Shown here one piece after another: positions 16,281 through 25,667 of a DNA stretch of 64,000 nucleotides. How positions within the stretch are numbered: position 1 is the stretch's first letter; every line of letters begins with the position of its first letter. Both the position numbers and the translations under genes were made by a program. Below the pieces are notes generated by a model. That model did not search any database. It worked only from the letters and a program-made list of their open reading frames with translations, and was not told the origin of the DNA. Source of the DNA: Butyricicoccus_A sp963620595 (GTDB taxonomy: Bacteria > Bacillota > Clostridia > Oscillospirales > Butyricicoccaceae); NCBI GenBank assembly GCA_963620595.1, contig CAVFAY010000011.1, positions 1 to 64,000 on the forward strand, read 5' to 3'.

Positions 16281-17162
16281 ATGAAAGTAGCAGTTGTTGG
16301 TTCTGGCGTTATGGGTCTGGGCATCACCCAGGCATTCGCACAGTCTGAAGGATATGAAGTTAATCTTTGCGTTGTTTCCGGCAAGGGATTCGACCACAAG
16401 CGCGCGCTGCTGGAGAAGCCGCTGAAGCGTCAGGTTGCAAAGGAAAAGATCACGCAGGAGCGCATGGACGAGATCATGAGTAAGATCACCATCTGTGACA
16501 TCAACGGATGTAAAGAGGCTGACCTGATCGTTGAGTCCGCCATCGAGAACCTGCAGGCAAAGGAAAAGCTGCTGAAAGAAATCGAGGAAATCGCAAAGCC
16601 GGATGCGCTGATTGCTTCCAATACATCGTCCCTGTCCATCACAGAGATCAGCGGCGAGCTGGTCCGCCCGATCATCGGTATGCACTTCTTCAACCCGGCT
16701 GCTGTCATGAAGCTGGTCGAAGTCATTCCGGGCATGACTACGACCCGCGATATGGTGGATAAGATCAAGAAGATTTCTGAAGACATCGGCAAGGTGCCGG
16801 TAGAAGTTATCGAGGGTCCGGGTTTCGTTGTAAACCGTCTGCTGATTCCGCTGATTAACGATGCAATTCAGATCTTTGAAGAGGGTCTGGCTTCCGTGGA
16901 GGGTATCGATACCGCAATGAAGCTGGGCGCGAACCATCCAATGGGCCCGCTGGCTTTGGGCGATCTGATCGGTCTGGATGTTTGCCTCGCTATCATGGAG
17001 GTTATGTATCATGAGACGCTGGATCCGAAGTATCGTCCGGCTCGTCTGCTGCGTAAGATGGTTCGTGCGGGCAGATTGGGACAGAAGTCCGGCAAGGGCT
17101 TCTACGAGTACAACGAACTTGGCCGCATCATTCCGGGTTCTGCACTGTCCTCTGTTGGATAA
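16281..17162 (+). CDS. hbd: 3-hydroxybutyryl-CoA dehydrogenase
   Basis: A 293-residue enzyme that interconverts acetoacetyl-CoA and 3-hydroxybutyryl-CoA in butyrate formation. The Rossmann motif is VVGSGVMGLGITQAFA at the N-terminus. The catalytic histidine is in GMHFFNPAAVMKLVEV and the C-terminal signature is GFVVNRLLIPLINDA. The ATG at 16281 follows AATGAGGT; the open frame to the left is not supported. At the end of the second beta strand the sequence reads NLCVVSGKGFDHK, without the acidic residue that selects NAD in many family members, so NADP(H) use is possible (inference). The gene stands alone between terminators, not in a crt-bcd-etf operon. Confidence 0.9.
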   Translation: MKVAVVGSGVMGLGITQAFAQSEGYEVNLCVVSGKGFDHKRALLEKPLKRQVAKEKITQERMDEIMSKITICDINGCKEADLIVESAIENLQAKEKLLKEIEEIAKPDALIASNTSSLSITEISGELVRPIIGMHFFNPAAVMKLVEVIPGMTTTRDMVDKIKKISEDIGKVPVEVIEGPGFVVNRLLIPLINDAIQIFEEGLASVEGIDTAMKLGANHPMGPLALGDLIGLDVCLAIMEVMYHETLDPKYRPARLLRKMVRAGRLGQKSGKGFYEYNELGRIIPGSALSSVG

Positions 17163-17177
17163 TTTGTCAAAAATACA

Positions 17178-17213
17178 GGCGCATGTGGAAATTTTTCCAC
17201 ATGCGCCTTTTTT
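17178..17213 (+). terminator. Terminator of hbd
   Basis: A 14-bp stem (17178-17191 with 17194-17207, two-base loop) followed by six T residues. Confidence 0.92.
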
Positions 17214-17306
17214 CGTACCATTTCGATTCTTGCGGATTGAAAAAAAATATGCTATCATGAAAATATTAGAAGGACTGGTAGGAGGAAAACGAAAGGGAGC
17301 GAGCAT

Positions 17307-17792
17307 ATGACACAGCCAGAACTGGAAAAAACCGTAGCGAAGGCTTTGACGGAACGCGGGCTCACGCTGTCTGTGGCAGAAAGCTGCACAGGCGGTCTGC
17401 TGTCCAAGCGAATCACAGATGTCGCAGGTGCTTCAAAATTCTATAAAGGCGGTGCCTGCACTTACTGCAACGAAATCAAGCATAAGGTTCTCGGTGTGCG
17501 CACAGAGACCTTGGAACGATACACAGCCGTGTCACAGCAGACGGCTGCAGAAATGGCACAGGGCATTGCGCGCGTCTATGAAACCGATCTCGGCATCGGG
17601 ATTACCGGCTATGCAGGCCCGGACGGCGGCGAGGACGGCACACCGGTGGGAACAATTTATATCGGTCTGTTCTGCAAGGGGCAGACACAGGTGCATAAAA
17701 TCGTTTCTCCGAATGGAAGGACGCAGGCACGGCAGGATGCTGCCGATGAAGCCTTGCGTATGATTTTGTGTGCCATGCCAGACAAAGATTGA
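17307..17792 (+). CDS. pncC: Nicotinamide-nucleotide amidohydrolase (CinA C-terminal domain)
   Basis: A 161-residue protein corresponding to the stand-alone CinA C-terminal domain, which deamidates nicotinamide mononucleotide in the pyridine-nucleotide cycle. Family motifs seen are SVAESCTGGLLSKRITDVAG near residue 20, where the catalytic serine lies, and GITGYAGPDGG with TPVGTIYIGL further on. No N-terminal molybdopterin-binding-like domain is present, so it is not full-length CinA. GGGAGCGAGC precedes the ATG. It lies downstream of hbd and upstream of the glycogen genes with no evident functional link to either. Confidence 0.92.
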   Translation: MTQPELEKTVAKALTERGLTLSVAESCTGGLLSKRITDVAGASKFYKGGACTYCNEIKHKVLGVRTETLERYTAVSQQTAAEMAQGIARVYETDLGIGITGYAGPDGGEDGTPVGTIYIGLFCKGQTQVHKIVSPNGRTQARQDAADEALRMILCAMPDKD

Positions 17793-17994
17793 ACATAGAA
17801 TAAGAAAACTGGAAAATCTCTGTAAAAACTAACATTTTTTCTGGACTTATTTTTGTAAATGTTGTATAATATTCCTACAAACGAGAAAGGGATATCTTGG
17901 TTTGCGCGGAACGAGGACATCGATGGCAAAGCAGAAGACCTTTTTCGTGCATTCGTATGTGTAATTGATGATTCTGAGAAGGGAGATGGCGCCA

Positions 17995-19863
17995 ATGAAG
18001 ATCCAAGATGCACAGGATATGGCAAGCCGTCTACAGGCATTTCATAACGGAACAGAATCCCACGCTTGGGAGTGGATGGGCGCACATTGCACCGTGAAGG
18101 ACGGACAAGAAGGCGTGCAGTTTTGCCTGTGGGCACCACATGCCGCCGATGTCTCTGTGATTTACGAGAAAAACGGATGGATGCGCGAACTTTCGCCGAT
18201 GACCCGCATGGCGGAGGATGCGGCGTTTTGGACTTGCTTCCTGCCAGACATCGAACGCTACGATTGCTATAAATACAGCATTCGGACAAACGATGGTCAG
18301 GTTTTTGATAAATCTGATCCATTTGCTTTCTATGCAGAAGTGCGTCCAGCAAATGCATCGCGCTGCTATCCTCTGGATGGATATGTGTGGAGCGATATCG
18401 ATTGGATGAAGCGCAGAAGCCTTGCGCCGAATCCGGTCAATATCTACGAGGTACATCTCGGTTCCTGGCAGACCAAGGAGGACTGCTCATTTTTCAATTA
18501 TCGCGTCATAGCGGATCGACTGGTTCCATACCTGTGCAAAATGGGTTATACCCATTTGGAATTGTTGCCGCTGATGGAACACCCGTATGACGGCTCTTGG
18601 GGCTATCAGCCGCTTGGCTTTTTTGCCGCGACCAGCCGATATGGTGCACCGCATGATCTGATGTATCTGATAGATCAGTGCCATCAGGCGGGTATCGGTG
18701 TCATTCTGGACTGGACGGCCGCAGGCTTTCCGACCGATGCACACGGTCTGTTTATGTTTGACGGACAACCGTGCTATGAGGCGTGTGAGTCCGACCCGAA
18801 GGACATGGTGTACGGAGTGCAGAAGTTTGATCTCGGACGCGGTGAGGTACAGTCGTTCCTGCTGTCGTCTGCGATGTTCTGGATTACCCAGTTCCATGCG
18901 GACGGTCTGCGTGTTAGCTCGGTGCAGCCGATGCTGTATCTGAACTATCAGCGCACAGAGGGCGAATGGAAGGCCAATCAGTTTGGAGAGAATTGGAATA
19001 CAGACGGTGCGCGGTTTTTGCGCACGCTGTGTGATACCGTGAAAAAGCAGGAGCCGACGGTGCGCATGATTGCAAGCAGTACGGGAAGATGGTCCTCTGT
19101 GACCAAACCGACCGAACTCGGAGGACTGGGATTTACTGCCATGTGGCGGGATACGTGGGTGCAGGAGGCACTGGCGCACTTGGAACACGCCGATGATCCG
19201 GAGGCACTGGCGGATTGGCTGTCGTTGTCTTTGCTCAACAGCACAGGAGAACGGTTTGTGCTGCCACTGTCGCACGATGCGGTGTCGCATGGCGCAGGTT
19301 CGCTGCTGGCGCGAATGCCGGGAGAGTATCATGAGAAATTTGCCCCGCTGCGGCTGCTGTACGGCTTTGTCATGATGCATCCAGGAGATAAACTGCTGTT
19401 TATGGGTTGCGAATTTGCACAGTACACAGAATGGGCGTGCCATCATGCGCTGGACTGGCAGGACTTGGACTGCGAGGCTAATCGGCAGATGCAGACCTAT
19501 GTGCAGGCACTTAACCGATTTTATCGAGACAATTCGGCACTTTGGACGGGTGACAGCACCGAACAGATTGTGTGGGTGAATCGCGGCAGCGATCATGCGG
19601 GGCTGCTTGCGCTGGAGCGCAGAAGCCCGAATGGCGAGCGACTGCTTGCCGTGATGAATCTGACCGCGTACAAGCTGTCCGGCTGCCGATTGACGCTGCG
19701 CGATTCCGAGGAATGGCGGGAAGTATTCTGTTCGGATGCCGTGGCATATGGCGGCACAGGAGAGGCGGGTACTGTGGCGTGCAGACCGCAGAAGGACGGG
19801 AATTGCCGTCTGACTATGCAGATGCCGCCGTTTTGTATTCGGTTCTTTGAGCAAAAGAAATAA
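17995..19863 (+). CDS. GlgB-like branching-enzyme homologue lacking GH13 catalytic residues
   Basis: A 622-residue protein with the GlgB architecture: N-terminal CBM48-like domain (GVQFCLWAPHAADVSVIYEK), GH13 barrel (YEVHLGSW, WGYQPLGFFA) and C-terminal beta domain. The catalytic positions are all altered. Region I reads DWTAAGFP where branching enzymes have DWVPAHFP (His to Gly244). Region II reads DGLRVSSV where the nucleophile Asp of DGLRVDAV is expected (Ser308). Region III reads IASSTG in place of IAEEST (Glu lost at 361/362). Region IV keeps the Asp (428) but reads SHDAVSHG instead of SHDEVVHG. The barrel is otherwise uninterrupted and well conserved, so this looks like a maintained pseudoenzyme rather than a decaying gene. 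GAGAAGGGAGATG precedes the chosen ATG. It heads the glycogen block; a scaffolding or glycan-binding role is inference. Confidence 0.88.
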   Translation: MKIQDAQDMASRLQAFHNGTESHAWEWMGAHCTVKDGQEGVQFCLWAPHAADVSVIYEKNGWMRELSPMTRMAEDAAFWTCFLPDIERYDCYKYSIRTNDGQVFDKSDPFAFYAEVRPANASRCYPLDGYVWSDIDWMKRRSLAPNPVNIYEVHLGSWQTKEDCSFFNYRVIADRLVPYLCKMGYTHLELLPLMEHPYDGSWGYQPLGFFAATSRYGAPHDLMYLIDQCHQAGIGVILDWTAAGFPTDAHGLFMFDGQPCYEACESDPKDMVYGVQKFDLGRGEVQSFLLSSAMFWITQFHADGLRVSSVQPMLYLNYQRTEGEWKANQFGENWNTDGARFLRTLCDTVKKQEPTVRMIASSTGRWSSVTKPTELGGLGFTAMWRDTWVQEALAHLEHADDPEALADWLSLSLLNSTGERFVLPLSHDAVSHGAGSLLARMPGEYHEKFAPLRLLYGFVMMHPGDKLLFMGCEFAQYTEWACHHALDWQDLDCEANRQMQTYVQALNRFYRDNSALWTGDSTEQIVWVNRGSDHAGLLALERRSPNGERLLAVMNLTAYKLSGCRLTLRDSEEWREVFCSDAVAYGGTGEAGTVACRPQKDGNCRLTMQMPPFCIRFFEQKK

Positions 19864-20025
19864 CGGATAGAAGGAAAAATAAGCCAACAAACATTGCCGC
19901 AAGGCAGTTTTTGATAGAGTGGGAATTATTACGCAAAAGAACGATCGTTCTTTTGAGACGAATCTGCAGGCGAAGGTTTCACGTGCAGAGAACAGTCAAA
20001 ATCTAACAAAGATTGGAGCAGAAAA

Positions 20026-21234
20026 ATGGTAAGGAAGAAAGAATGTGTCGCAATGCTGCTGGCCGGCGGACGCGGAAGCAGACTGTATGTACTGACGACA
20101 AAGGTTGCAAAGCCGGCGGTTCCGTTTGGCGGAAAATACCGCATCATTGACTTCCCGCTGTCTAACTGTGTAAACTCCGGTATTGATACCGTAGGCGTTT
20201 TGACACAGTATGAGCCGCACGAACTCAATGTATACCTGGCAAACGGTCAGACATGGGATCTTGACCGACTGTATGGCGGTGTCTCTGTCCTGTCTCCGTA
20301 TGAAAACGGCAAGGGTTCTGAGTGGTATAAGGGCACAGCAAACGCAATTTATCAGAATATCGGCTTTATTGACGAATACGATCCGGAATATGTCCTGATT
20401 CTGTCCGGTGACCACATCTACAAGATGGATTACGACAAGATGCTTGACCAGCACAAGGAAAAGAATGCCGCTGCAACCATCGCTGTTCTCAATGTTACGC
20501 TGGAAGAAGCAAAGCGCTTCGGTATCATGAACTGTAATCCGGATGGCTCGATCTATGAGTTCGAGGAGAAGCCGGCGCAGCCGAAGAGTACTCTTGCTTC
20601 GATGGGTATTTACATCTTTACTTGGTCCAAGCTGCGCAAGTATCTGATTGACGATGAGAACGATCCGAATTCTTCCAACGACTTCGGCAAGAACATCATT
20701 CCGGCAATGCTTGCAAACGGCGAAAATCTCCAGACCTATCAGTTCGATGGCTACTGGAAGGATGTAGGAACCATCGAGTCTCTGTGGGAGGCAAACATGG
20801 ATCTGCTGTCTCCGAATTCCGGCTTGGATCTGGAAAATACTGACTGGCGCATTTATGGCCGCACCACCGCCGCACCACCGCACTTTACCGGCAAACATGC
20901 CAAGATAAAGCACTCTCTGGTATCTGAGGGCTGCGAAATTGAAGGTAATATCACCAATTCCGTTCTGTTCCCAAATGTTATAGTAGATTCCGATGCGACC
21001 ATCGAATATTCGATTCTGATGCCGGGTGCAGTCATAGATAAAGGTGCCGTTGTACAGTATGCCATTGTCGCAGAGGGCGCACATATCTGTGCCGGCGCGA
21101 AGATCGGCAACACACCGGCTGAGGCAGGAGAAAACTGGGGCGTCGCTGTTGTAGGACCGGACGTCACCGTCGGCAAGAATGCCGTTGTAGCGGCAAAGGA
21201 AATGCCGGATGAGGACATTCCGGACGCAGAGTGA
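20026..21234 (+). CDS. glgC: Glucose-1-phosphate adenylyltransferase, catalytic subunit
   Basis: A 402-residue enzyme making ADP-glucose from ATP and glucose-1-phosphate, the committed step of glycogen synthesis. The N-terminal nucleotidyltransferase signature LLAGGRGSRLYVLTTKVAKP and the PFGGKYRIIDFPLSNC segment are intact, and LSGDHIYKMDY provides the metal/substrate site. The C-terminal third (from about residue 290) is a left-handed beta-helix with repeated hexapeptide pattern. ATTGGAGCAGAAAA precedes the ATG. It is followed 14 bases later by glgD, the usual non-catalytic partner in Firmicutes. Confidence 0.95.
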   Translation: MVRKKECVAMLLAGGRGSRLYVLTTKVAKPAVPFGGKYRIIDFPLSNCVNSGIDTVGVLTQYEPHELNVYLANGQTWDLDRLYGGVSVLSPYENGKGSEWYKGTANAIYQNIGFIDEYDPEYVLILSGDHIYKMDYDKMLDQHKEKNAAATIAVLNVTLEEAKRFGIMNCNPDGSIYEFEEKPAQPKSTLASMGIYIFTWSKLRKYLIDDENDPNSSNDFGKNIIPAMLANGENLQTYQFDGYWKDVGTIESLWEANMDLLSPNSGLDLENTDWRIYGRTTAAPPHFTGKHAKIKHSLVSEGCEIEGNITNSVLFPNVIVDSDATIEYSILMPGAVIDKGAVVQYAIVAEGAHICAGAKIGNTPAEAGENWGVAVVGPDVTVGKNAVVAAKEMPDEDIPDAE

Positions 21235-21248
21235 GGGGAAGAACAAGA

Positions 21249-22379
21249 ATGAAAAATACACTGGGAATTATCATTGGATTTGATAGCAATAATGACCTGC
21301 GCGAGTTGTCTGAGCATCGACCGGTAGCGTCGGTGCCGTTCGGCGGACGCTATCGCGTGATTGACTTTATGATGTCCAATCTCGTAAACTCCGGCTGTTA
21401 TCAGGTAGCCGTTCTGATGCGTGATAAGTATCAGTCGCTGCTTGACCATCTCGGCTCCGGCAAGGATTGGGATCTGTCCCGTAAGCGCGGCGGCATGTTC
21501 CTGCTCCCGCCGAACGCTTTCGCACCGAAGTCCTCTCCGCTGGTAACAGAGAACTACCACACCTCGCTGGAGGCTCTCGGCTCCATCAGCGACATGCTCA
21601 ATAAGAACAAGAGCGAGCACGTGCTGATTTGCAGCGCAGATATCGTGGCAAACATCCCACTGGATGAGGTCATGAAGGAGCACAAACAGTCGGAAGCAGA
21701 TGTCACCATCGTTTGCACCAAGAACGCAGAGGGCGGCGCATTTGATATGTTCCTTGATCTGTCTCCGCGTCATGAGGTAGAGGACATCCGCAACGGCGAC
21801 AACATGGGCGGCAAGTGCAAGTACAAGAGCATGAGCATTTACATCATGAAGCGTGAGTATCTGCTCAAGCTGCTGTCTGACTGCGTGACCCATAACCTGC
21901 GTTCCTTCGAGCGCGATGCAATGCAGCATGTATTTGGAAACGGCGACAAGATTCATGGCTATGTATTTGACAAGTATTCCGCAAAGATTGAAAACGTCAA
22001 GGGATACTTCACAGCATCCATGGATATGCTGGATAAGGACATTCGCGATCAGGTATTTTTGCAGAATCGCCCGATTCTGACCAAGATCTATGACGAAGCA
22101 CCGACCTATTACGGAGAGGACGCAGAAGTCAGTGATAGCTTGATTGCTGACGGTTCCCGCATCGAGGGTAAGGTCGAGAATTCGATTGTCTTCCGCGGAT
22201 GCACCATTGCCAAGGACGCTGTCATCAAGGACAGCATCGTGCTGCCGAACAGCACCATCGGTCAGGGCGTTGAGCTGTCGTATGTCGTAACCGATAAGGG
22301 TGTTACCGTGCGCGAGAACCGCAAGATGATGGGCAGCGAAAGCTATCCGGTAGCTATCGCAAAGAACGCTACAGTATAA
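21249..22379 (+). CDS. glgD: Glucose-1-phosphate adenylyltransferase, GlgD subunit
   Basis: A 376-residue GlgC paralogue. It keeps the fold landmarks PFGGRYRVIDFMMSNLVNSG and the C-terminal beta-helix. It lacks the AGGRGSRL nucleotide loop, having GIIIGFDSNNDLRELSEHRP instead, as GlgD proteins do. In Firmicutes GlgD pairs with GlgC and tunes the activity of the complex. Start at the ATG after GAGGGGAAGAAC; the upstream in-frame codons overlap glgC. A strong terminator follows before glgA. Confidence 0.93.
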   Translation: MKNTLGIIIGFDSNNDLRELSEHRPVASVPFGGRYRVIDFMMSNLVNSGCYQVAVLMRDKYQSLLDHLGSGKDWDLSRKRGGMFLLPPNAFAPKSSPLVTENYHTSLEALGSISDMLNKNKSEHVLICSADIVANIPLDEVMKEHKQSEADVTIVCTKNAEGGAFDMFLDLSPRHEVEDIRNGDNMGGKCKYKSMSIYIMKREYLLKLLSDCVTHNLRSFERDAMQHVFGNGDKIHGYVFDKYSAKIENVKGYFTASMDMLDKDIRDQVFLQNRPILTKIYDEAPTYYGEDAEVSDSLIADGSRIEGKVENSIVFRGCTIAKDAVIKDSIVLPNSTIGQGVELSYVVTDKGVTVRENRKMMGSESYPVAIAKNATV

Positions 22380-22445
22380 GCAAAAACGATACAAAGATGA
22401 AATCTCGGATGCGGATGGAAAAATGAATCATTGCTCCGGGACCAG

Positions 22446-22488
22446 CCGGGAGAACGGATGGTATCGTTCTCCCGGTTTTCTTTTTTAA
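22446..22488 (+). terminator. Terminator between glgD and glgA
   Basis: An 11-bp stem (22446-22456 with 22465-22475) followed by a T-rich run. It reduces or separates glgA expression from glgCD. Confidence 0.88.
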
Positions 22489-22507
22489 TTTTTGGAGGAC
22501 ACGAAAG

Positions 22508-23935
22508 ATGAAGATATTATACGCTGCAAGCGAGGTAGCACCGTTTATTAAGACCGGCGGTCTGGGCGATGTGGCAGGCTCTCTGCCAAAGGCACTGGCA
22601 GCAAAGGGGCATGAGGTAGCCGTTGTCTGCCCGCTGTACTGCCAGATCAAGCCGGAGTGGCGCGATAAGATGTCTTATCTGCGCAATCTGTACGTACAGG
22701 TGGCATGGCGTAGTCAGTACTGCGGCATTTTTGTGTACGAAGCAGACGGCGTGAAGTACTATTTCTTGGACAATGAGTATTATTTCGCGCGCAACGGCGT
22801 ATATGGCGAATATGATGATGCAGAGCGCTTTGCGTTCTTCTCCCGTGCTGTGTTGGATATGCTGCCTGCCATTGACTTCCGTCCGGACGTCATTAACTGC
22901 AACGATTGGCAGACTGCGCTGATTCCGGTATATTACGGACTGGACTACAATTGCCGTCCGTGGTACGGCGGCATCAAGACCGTATTCACAATTCACAACA
23001 TTCAGTTCCAGGGTCAGTATGGCCGCGAAATTCTGGATTACGTGCTGGGCATTGACGATCATCACTTCCAGAACGGCTTTATGCAGCAGGATGGCGATGT
23101 CAATCTGATGAAGGCTGCGATTGTCTGCTCCGATCGCGTGACGACGGTATCCCAGACCTATGCACAGGAAATTCAAACCGAATTTTATGGCTTCCGTTTG
23201 GACTCGATTCTTCGTTGGAATCAGGGCAAGGTCAGCGGCATTGTCAACGGCATTGACGTCGACGCCTTCAATCCGGAGACCGATCCGCACCTGTTTAAAA
23301 ACTACGGCATCAACTCGCTGGATGACAAGAAGGTCAACCGCGCAGAACTGCTCAAGATGTGCGATCTGAGCGCATCAGACGAGACCATGGTCATTGGTAT
23401 GGTCGGCAGACTTACCAGCCAGAAGGGTCTGGATTTGGTACAGTGCGTGCTCAATGACATTCTGGAGAAGGATGTGCGCATGATTGTGCTCGGCACCGGC
23501 GACTACGACTACGAGCAGATGTTTATGCGCGCTAAGTGGGAGCATCCGGATAAGATTTCGACCAACATCATGTTTTCAGCAGATTTGGCGAATAAAATCT
23601 ATGCAGGCTGCGATCTGTTCCTGATGCCATCGCTGTTCGAACCGTGCGGTCTGGCACAGATGATTGCAATGCGTTACGGCACCCTGCCGCTCGTGCGCGA
23701 GACCGGCGGACTCAAGGACACTGTACAGCCGTACAACCAGTTTACTGGCGAGGGCACTGGATTCTCGTTTGCCAATTACAACGCACATGAAATGCTGCAT
23801 GTCATTGAAGAGGCTGCTGCGCTGTTCCGCCACGATCAGAAGGCATGGCGTCAGCTCCAGATCAATGCGATGAGCCGCGACTTCAGCTGGGATCGCTCTG
23901 CGCAGGCATATATTGACCTGTATCAAAGCATTTAA
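22508..23935 (+). CDS. glgA: Glycogen synthase (GT5)
   Basis: A 475-residue bacterial glycogen synthase that extends alpha-1,4-glucan from ADP-glucose. The N-terminal KTGGLGDVAGSLPKAL motif binds the ADP-glucose phosphates. Other motifs are TIHNIQFQGQY, GIVNGIDVDAFNPETD and the C-terminal acid segment LFEPCGLAQMIAMRYG. Length matches the family, and no catalytic substitution is apparent, in contrast with the GlgB-like protein in the same block. TTTGGAGGACACGAAAG precedes the ATG. It acts downstream of GlgC/GlgD. Confidence 0.96.
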   Translation: MKILYAASEVAPFIKTGGLGDVAGSLPKALAAKGHEVAVVCPLYCQIKPEWRDKMSYLRNLYVQVAWRSQYCGIFVYEADGVKYYFLDNEYYFARNGVYGEYDDAERFAFFSRAVLDMLPAIDFRPDVINCNDWQTALIPVYYGLDYNCRPWYGGIKTVFTIHNIQFQGQYGREILDYVLGIDDHHFQNGFMQQDGDVNLMKAAIVCSDRVTTVSQTYAQEIQTEFYGFRLDSILRWNQGKVSGIVNGIDVDAFNPETDPHLFKNYGINSLDDKKVNRAELLKMCDLSASDETMVIGMVGRLTSQKGLDLVQCVLNDILEKDVRMIVLGTGDYDYEQMFMRAKWEHPDKISTNIMFSADLANKIYAGCDLFLMPSLFEPCGLAQMIAMRYGTLPLVRETGGLKDTVQPYNQFTGEGTGFSFANYNAHEMLHVIEEAAALFRHDQKAWRQLQINAMSRDFSWDRSAQAYIDLYQSI

Positions 23936-23946
23936 CAGGAATACAC

Positions 23947-23976
23947 AAAAGGGGAGCTGCAAAGCTCCTCTTTTAT
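23947..23976 (+). terminator. Terminator of glgA
   Basis: AGGGGAGCT pairs with AGCTCCTCT (one G-T pair) around a GCAA-type loop, followed by TTTT. Confidence 0.8.
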
Positions 23977-24146
23977 ATACCGTTTATGTTTTAAAGATAT
24001 AAATAGCATATAAATATAAATAAATATGGCGTTTTTTTTTATAAAATTTGAGAAAAGTATTCCCTTTGGATAAAAAGTATGGTATACTATTCTTTGCAAA
24101 TGCTACAGAATGTGGCAAAACTATATGTCGAAAGGGGACATACATT

Positions 24147-25469
24147 ATGAGCGTAAAAAAGAGAGCAGCGAGTATCCTTCTCGCACTGGGAATGCTGGCG
24201 TCAACCGCACCGGCATTTGCGGCGGACAGCACGGAAATTTCCGGTGAACTGGCTGTACAAAACAGCGTTGCCGTTTCTAAGAACGTGGCAGCGGAGGACT
24301 ACTCCTACATAGCATTGGGTGCATCTGTCAAGGGACAAAGCGTTGTTGCCGGCAAGACCATCAACATTGCACTGATTGAGTACGTGAGCGGCAATCAGGG
24401 TCAGCGTTTTGTTTGCAATATCTACAAGGGGAACAAGGTGCTGAACAGCTTCGCAGACAACTTTGAGGACGAAGCAGGTCTGTATACAAGCGTTCTTCCG
24501 CTGGATACAGAGGGTCTGGGCACCGGCACGTATGCAATTGAGTTCTATACGCAGTATTACGGAAACGGCAAGTGGAACACGGTTTCTTCTACCAGAAGCA
24601 AGGAAAACTTCACGATTGTCAAGAAGGCAGTCGGTTTGAACGGCATTTCTCTGGCAGACGAGAACGGCAAAAAGACCACCAGCGTTACCATTGAGAAGAA
24701 GGATGATGCAGTTGGACTGTATGACATTCAGTTCAACCCGCAGAATACAACCGCAGAGCGCGAGGCAACCGTGATCAGCGCAAACAACGACATTGCTGTG
24801 GCAGAGGATCTCGCAGGTACCGTTGCCGTTTATCCGACCGGCTACGGCAAGACCACCGTCTCTGTAAAGGTCAGCGGCAAGACAACAACTCTCAATGTCT
24901 TCGTGCCGAACCCGAACTCCAACAATGTTGTGGATCTGTTCTCCGATGTCAATACCGGTGATTGGTTCGTTCAGTACGTCCAGTATGCCCATGACAAGGG
25001 CATCATGAAGGGTGTCGGCAACTATCGCTTTGCACCGAACGAAAATCTGACCCGCGCACAGGTCGCACAGATCCTGTATGCGCAGGCTGGCAGCCCGGCA
25101 GTTTCCGGTGATGTGAAGTTTACAGACGTCCCGAAGGGCAGCTGGTACTATAACGCTGTACTGTGGGCAAGCGAGAACGGCATTGTCAATGGCTATGCCA
25201 ACGGCATGTTCCGCCCGGACAGCAATATCACCCGTGAGCAGCTGGCTCGTATGCTGTATGCACATGCCGGCACACCGGCAGTTTCCGGCGATCTGAGCGG
25301 CTTTGCAGACGGCGACAAGGTTTCCGGCTGGGCAAAGGATGCTGTGACTTGGGCAACCGCAAGCCATGTTATCAATGGCAAGTATGTCGATGGCAAGCTG
25401 TGTATTGACCCGCAGGGCAATGCAACCCGCGCAGAAGCTGCAACCATGATGAAGAACTATCTTGGCTAA
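24147..25469 (+). CDS. Secreted S-layer homology (SLH) domain protein
   Basis: A 440-residue exported protein. It has a signal peptide (VKKRAASILLALGMLAST, cleavage expected after APAFA), an N-terminal beta-rich region of about 160 residues, an Ig-like region around residues 170-260 (LNGISLADENGKKTTSVTI) and three SLH modules from about residue 268 to the end. SLH hallmarks are FSDVNTGDWFVQYVQYAHDKG, TRAQVAQILY, FTDVPKGSWYYNAVLWASENG, TREQLARMLYAHAG and ATRAEAATMMKNYLG. SLH modules bind pyruvylated secondary wall polymers, so the protein should be held on the cell surface. AAAGGGGACAT precedes the ATG, with TGGTATACT (extended -10) further upstream. Its binding partner or activity is not evident. 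Confidence 0.9.
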   Translation: MSVKKRAASILLALGMLASTAPAFAADSTEISGELAVQNSVAVSKNVAAEDYSYIALGASVKGQSVVAGKTINIALIEYVSGNQGQRFVCNIYKGNKVLNSFADNFEDEAGLYTSVLPLDTEGLGTGTYAIEFYTQYYGNGKWNTVSSTRSKENFTIVKKAVGLNGISLADENGKKTTSVTIEKKDDAVGLYDIQFNPQNTTAEREATVISANNDIAVAEDLAGTVAVYPTGYGKTTVSVKVSGKTTTLNVFVPNPNSNNVVDLFSDVNTGDWFVQYVQYAHDKGIMKGVGNYRFAPNENLTRAQVAQILYAQAGSPAVSGDVKFTDVPKGSWYYNAVLWASENGIVNGYANGMFRPDSNITREQLARMLYAHAGTPAVSGDLSGFADGDKVSGWAKDAVTWATASHVINGKYVDGKLCIDPQGNATRAEAATMMKNYLG

Positions 25470-25488
25470 TCAAAAGAAAAGATATTTG

Positions 25489-25522
25489 GCAGGACTCAGT
25501 CGTGTACTGAGCCCTGCTTTTT
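25489..25522 (+). terminator. Terminator of the SLH protein gene
   Basis: GCAGG-CTCAG pairs with CTGAG-CCTGC (25489-25517, with small bulges), followed by five T residues. Confidence 0.85.
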
Positions 25523-25574
25523 GTATTGCACAGAAAAAACATGCAAATCGGGGATAAAATGTACAGTTAGCTGT

Positions 25575-25603
25575 TTGACAAAGCAGGGCATTACTTTTAT
25601 ACT
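25575..25603 (+). promoter_or_regulatory. Consensus promoter of the nudix-yycHI-murA run
   Basis: TTGACA at 25575-25580 and TATACT at 25598-25603, 17-base spacing. It lies about 65 bases before the nudix start. Confidence 0.82.
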
Positions 25604-25667
25604 GGAAAATGAGTTAACATCGGCAAAAAACAGCTGCATAGGCTGGGCTGAAAAAGGAGTTTTTGGG

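Noticed and set aside
17307..17792. Truncated cinA pseudogene
   Set aside because: The stand-alone C-terminal domain is a normal functional form (PncC), with a good start and ribosome site.
20853..22394. 513-codon open frame antisense to glgC/glgD
   Set aside because: Sense genes are intact and well recognised; the antisense translation has no recognisable motif.
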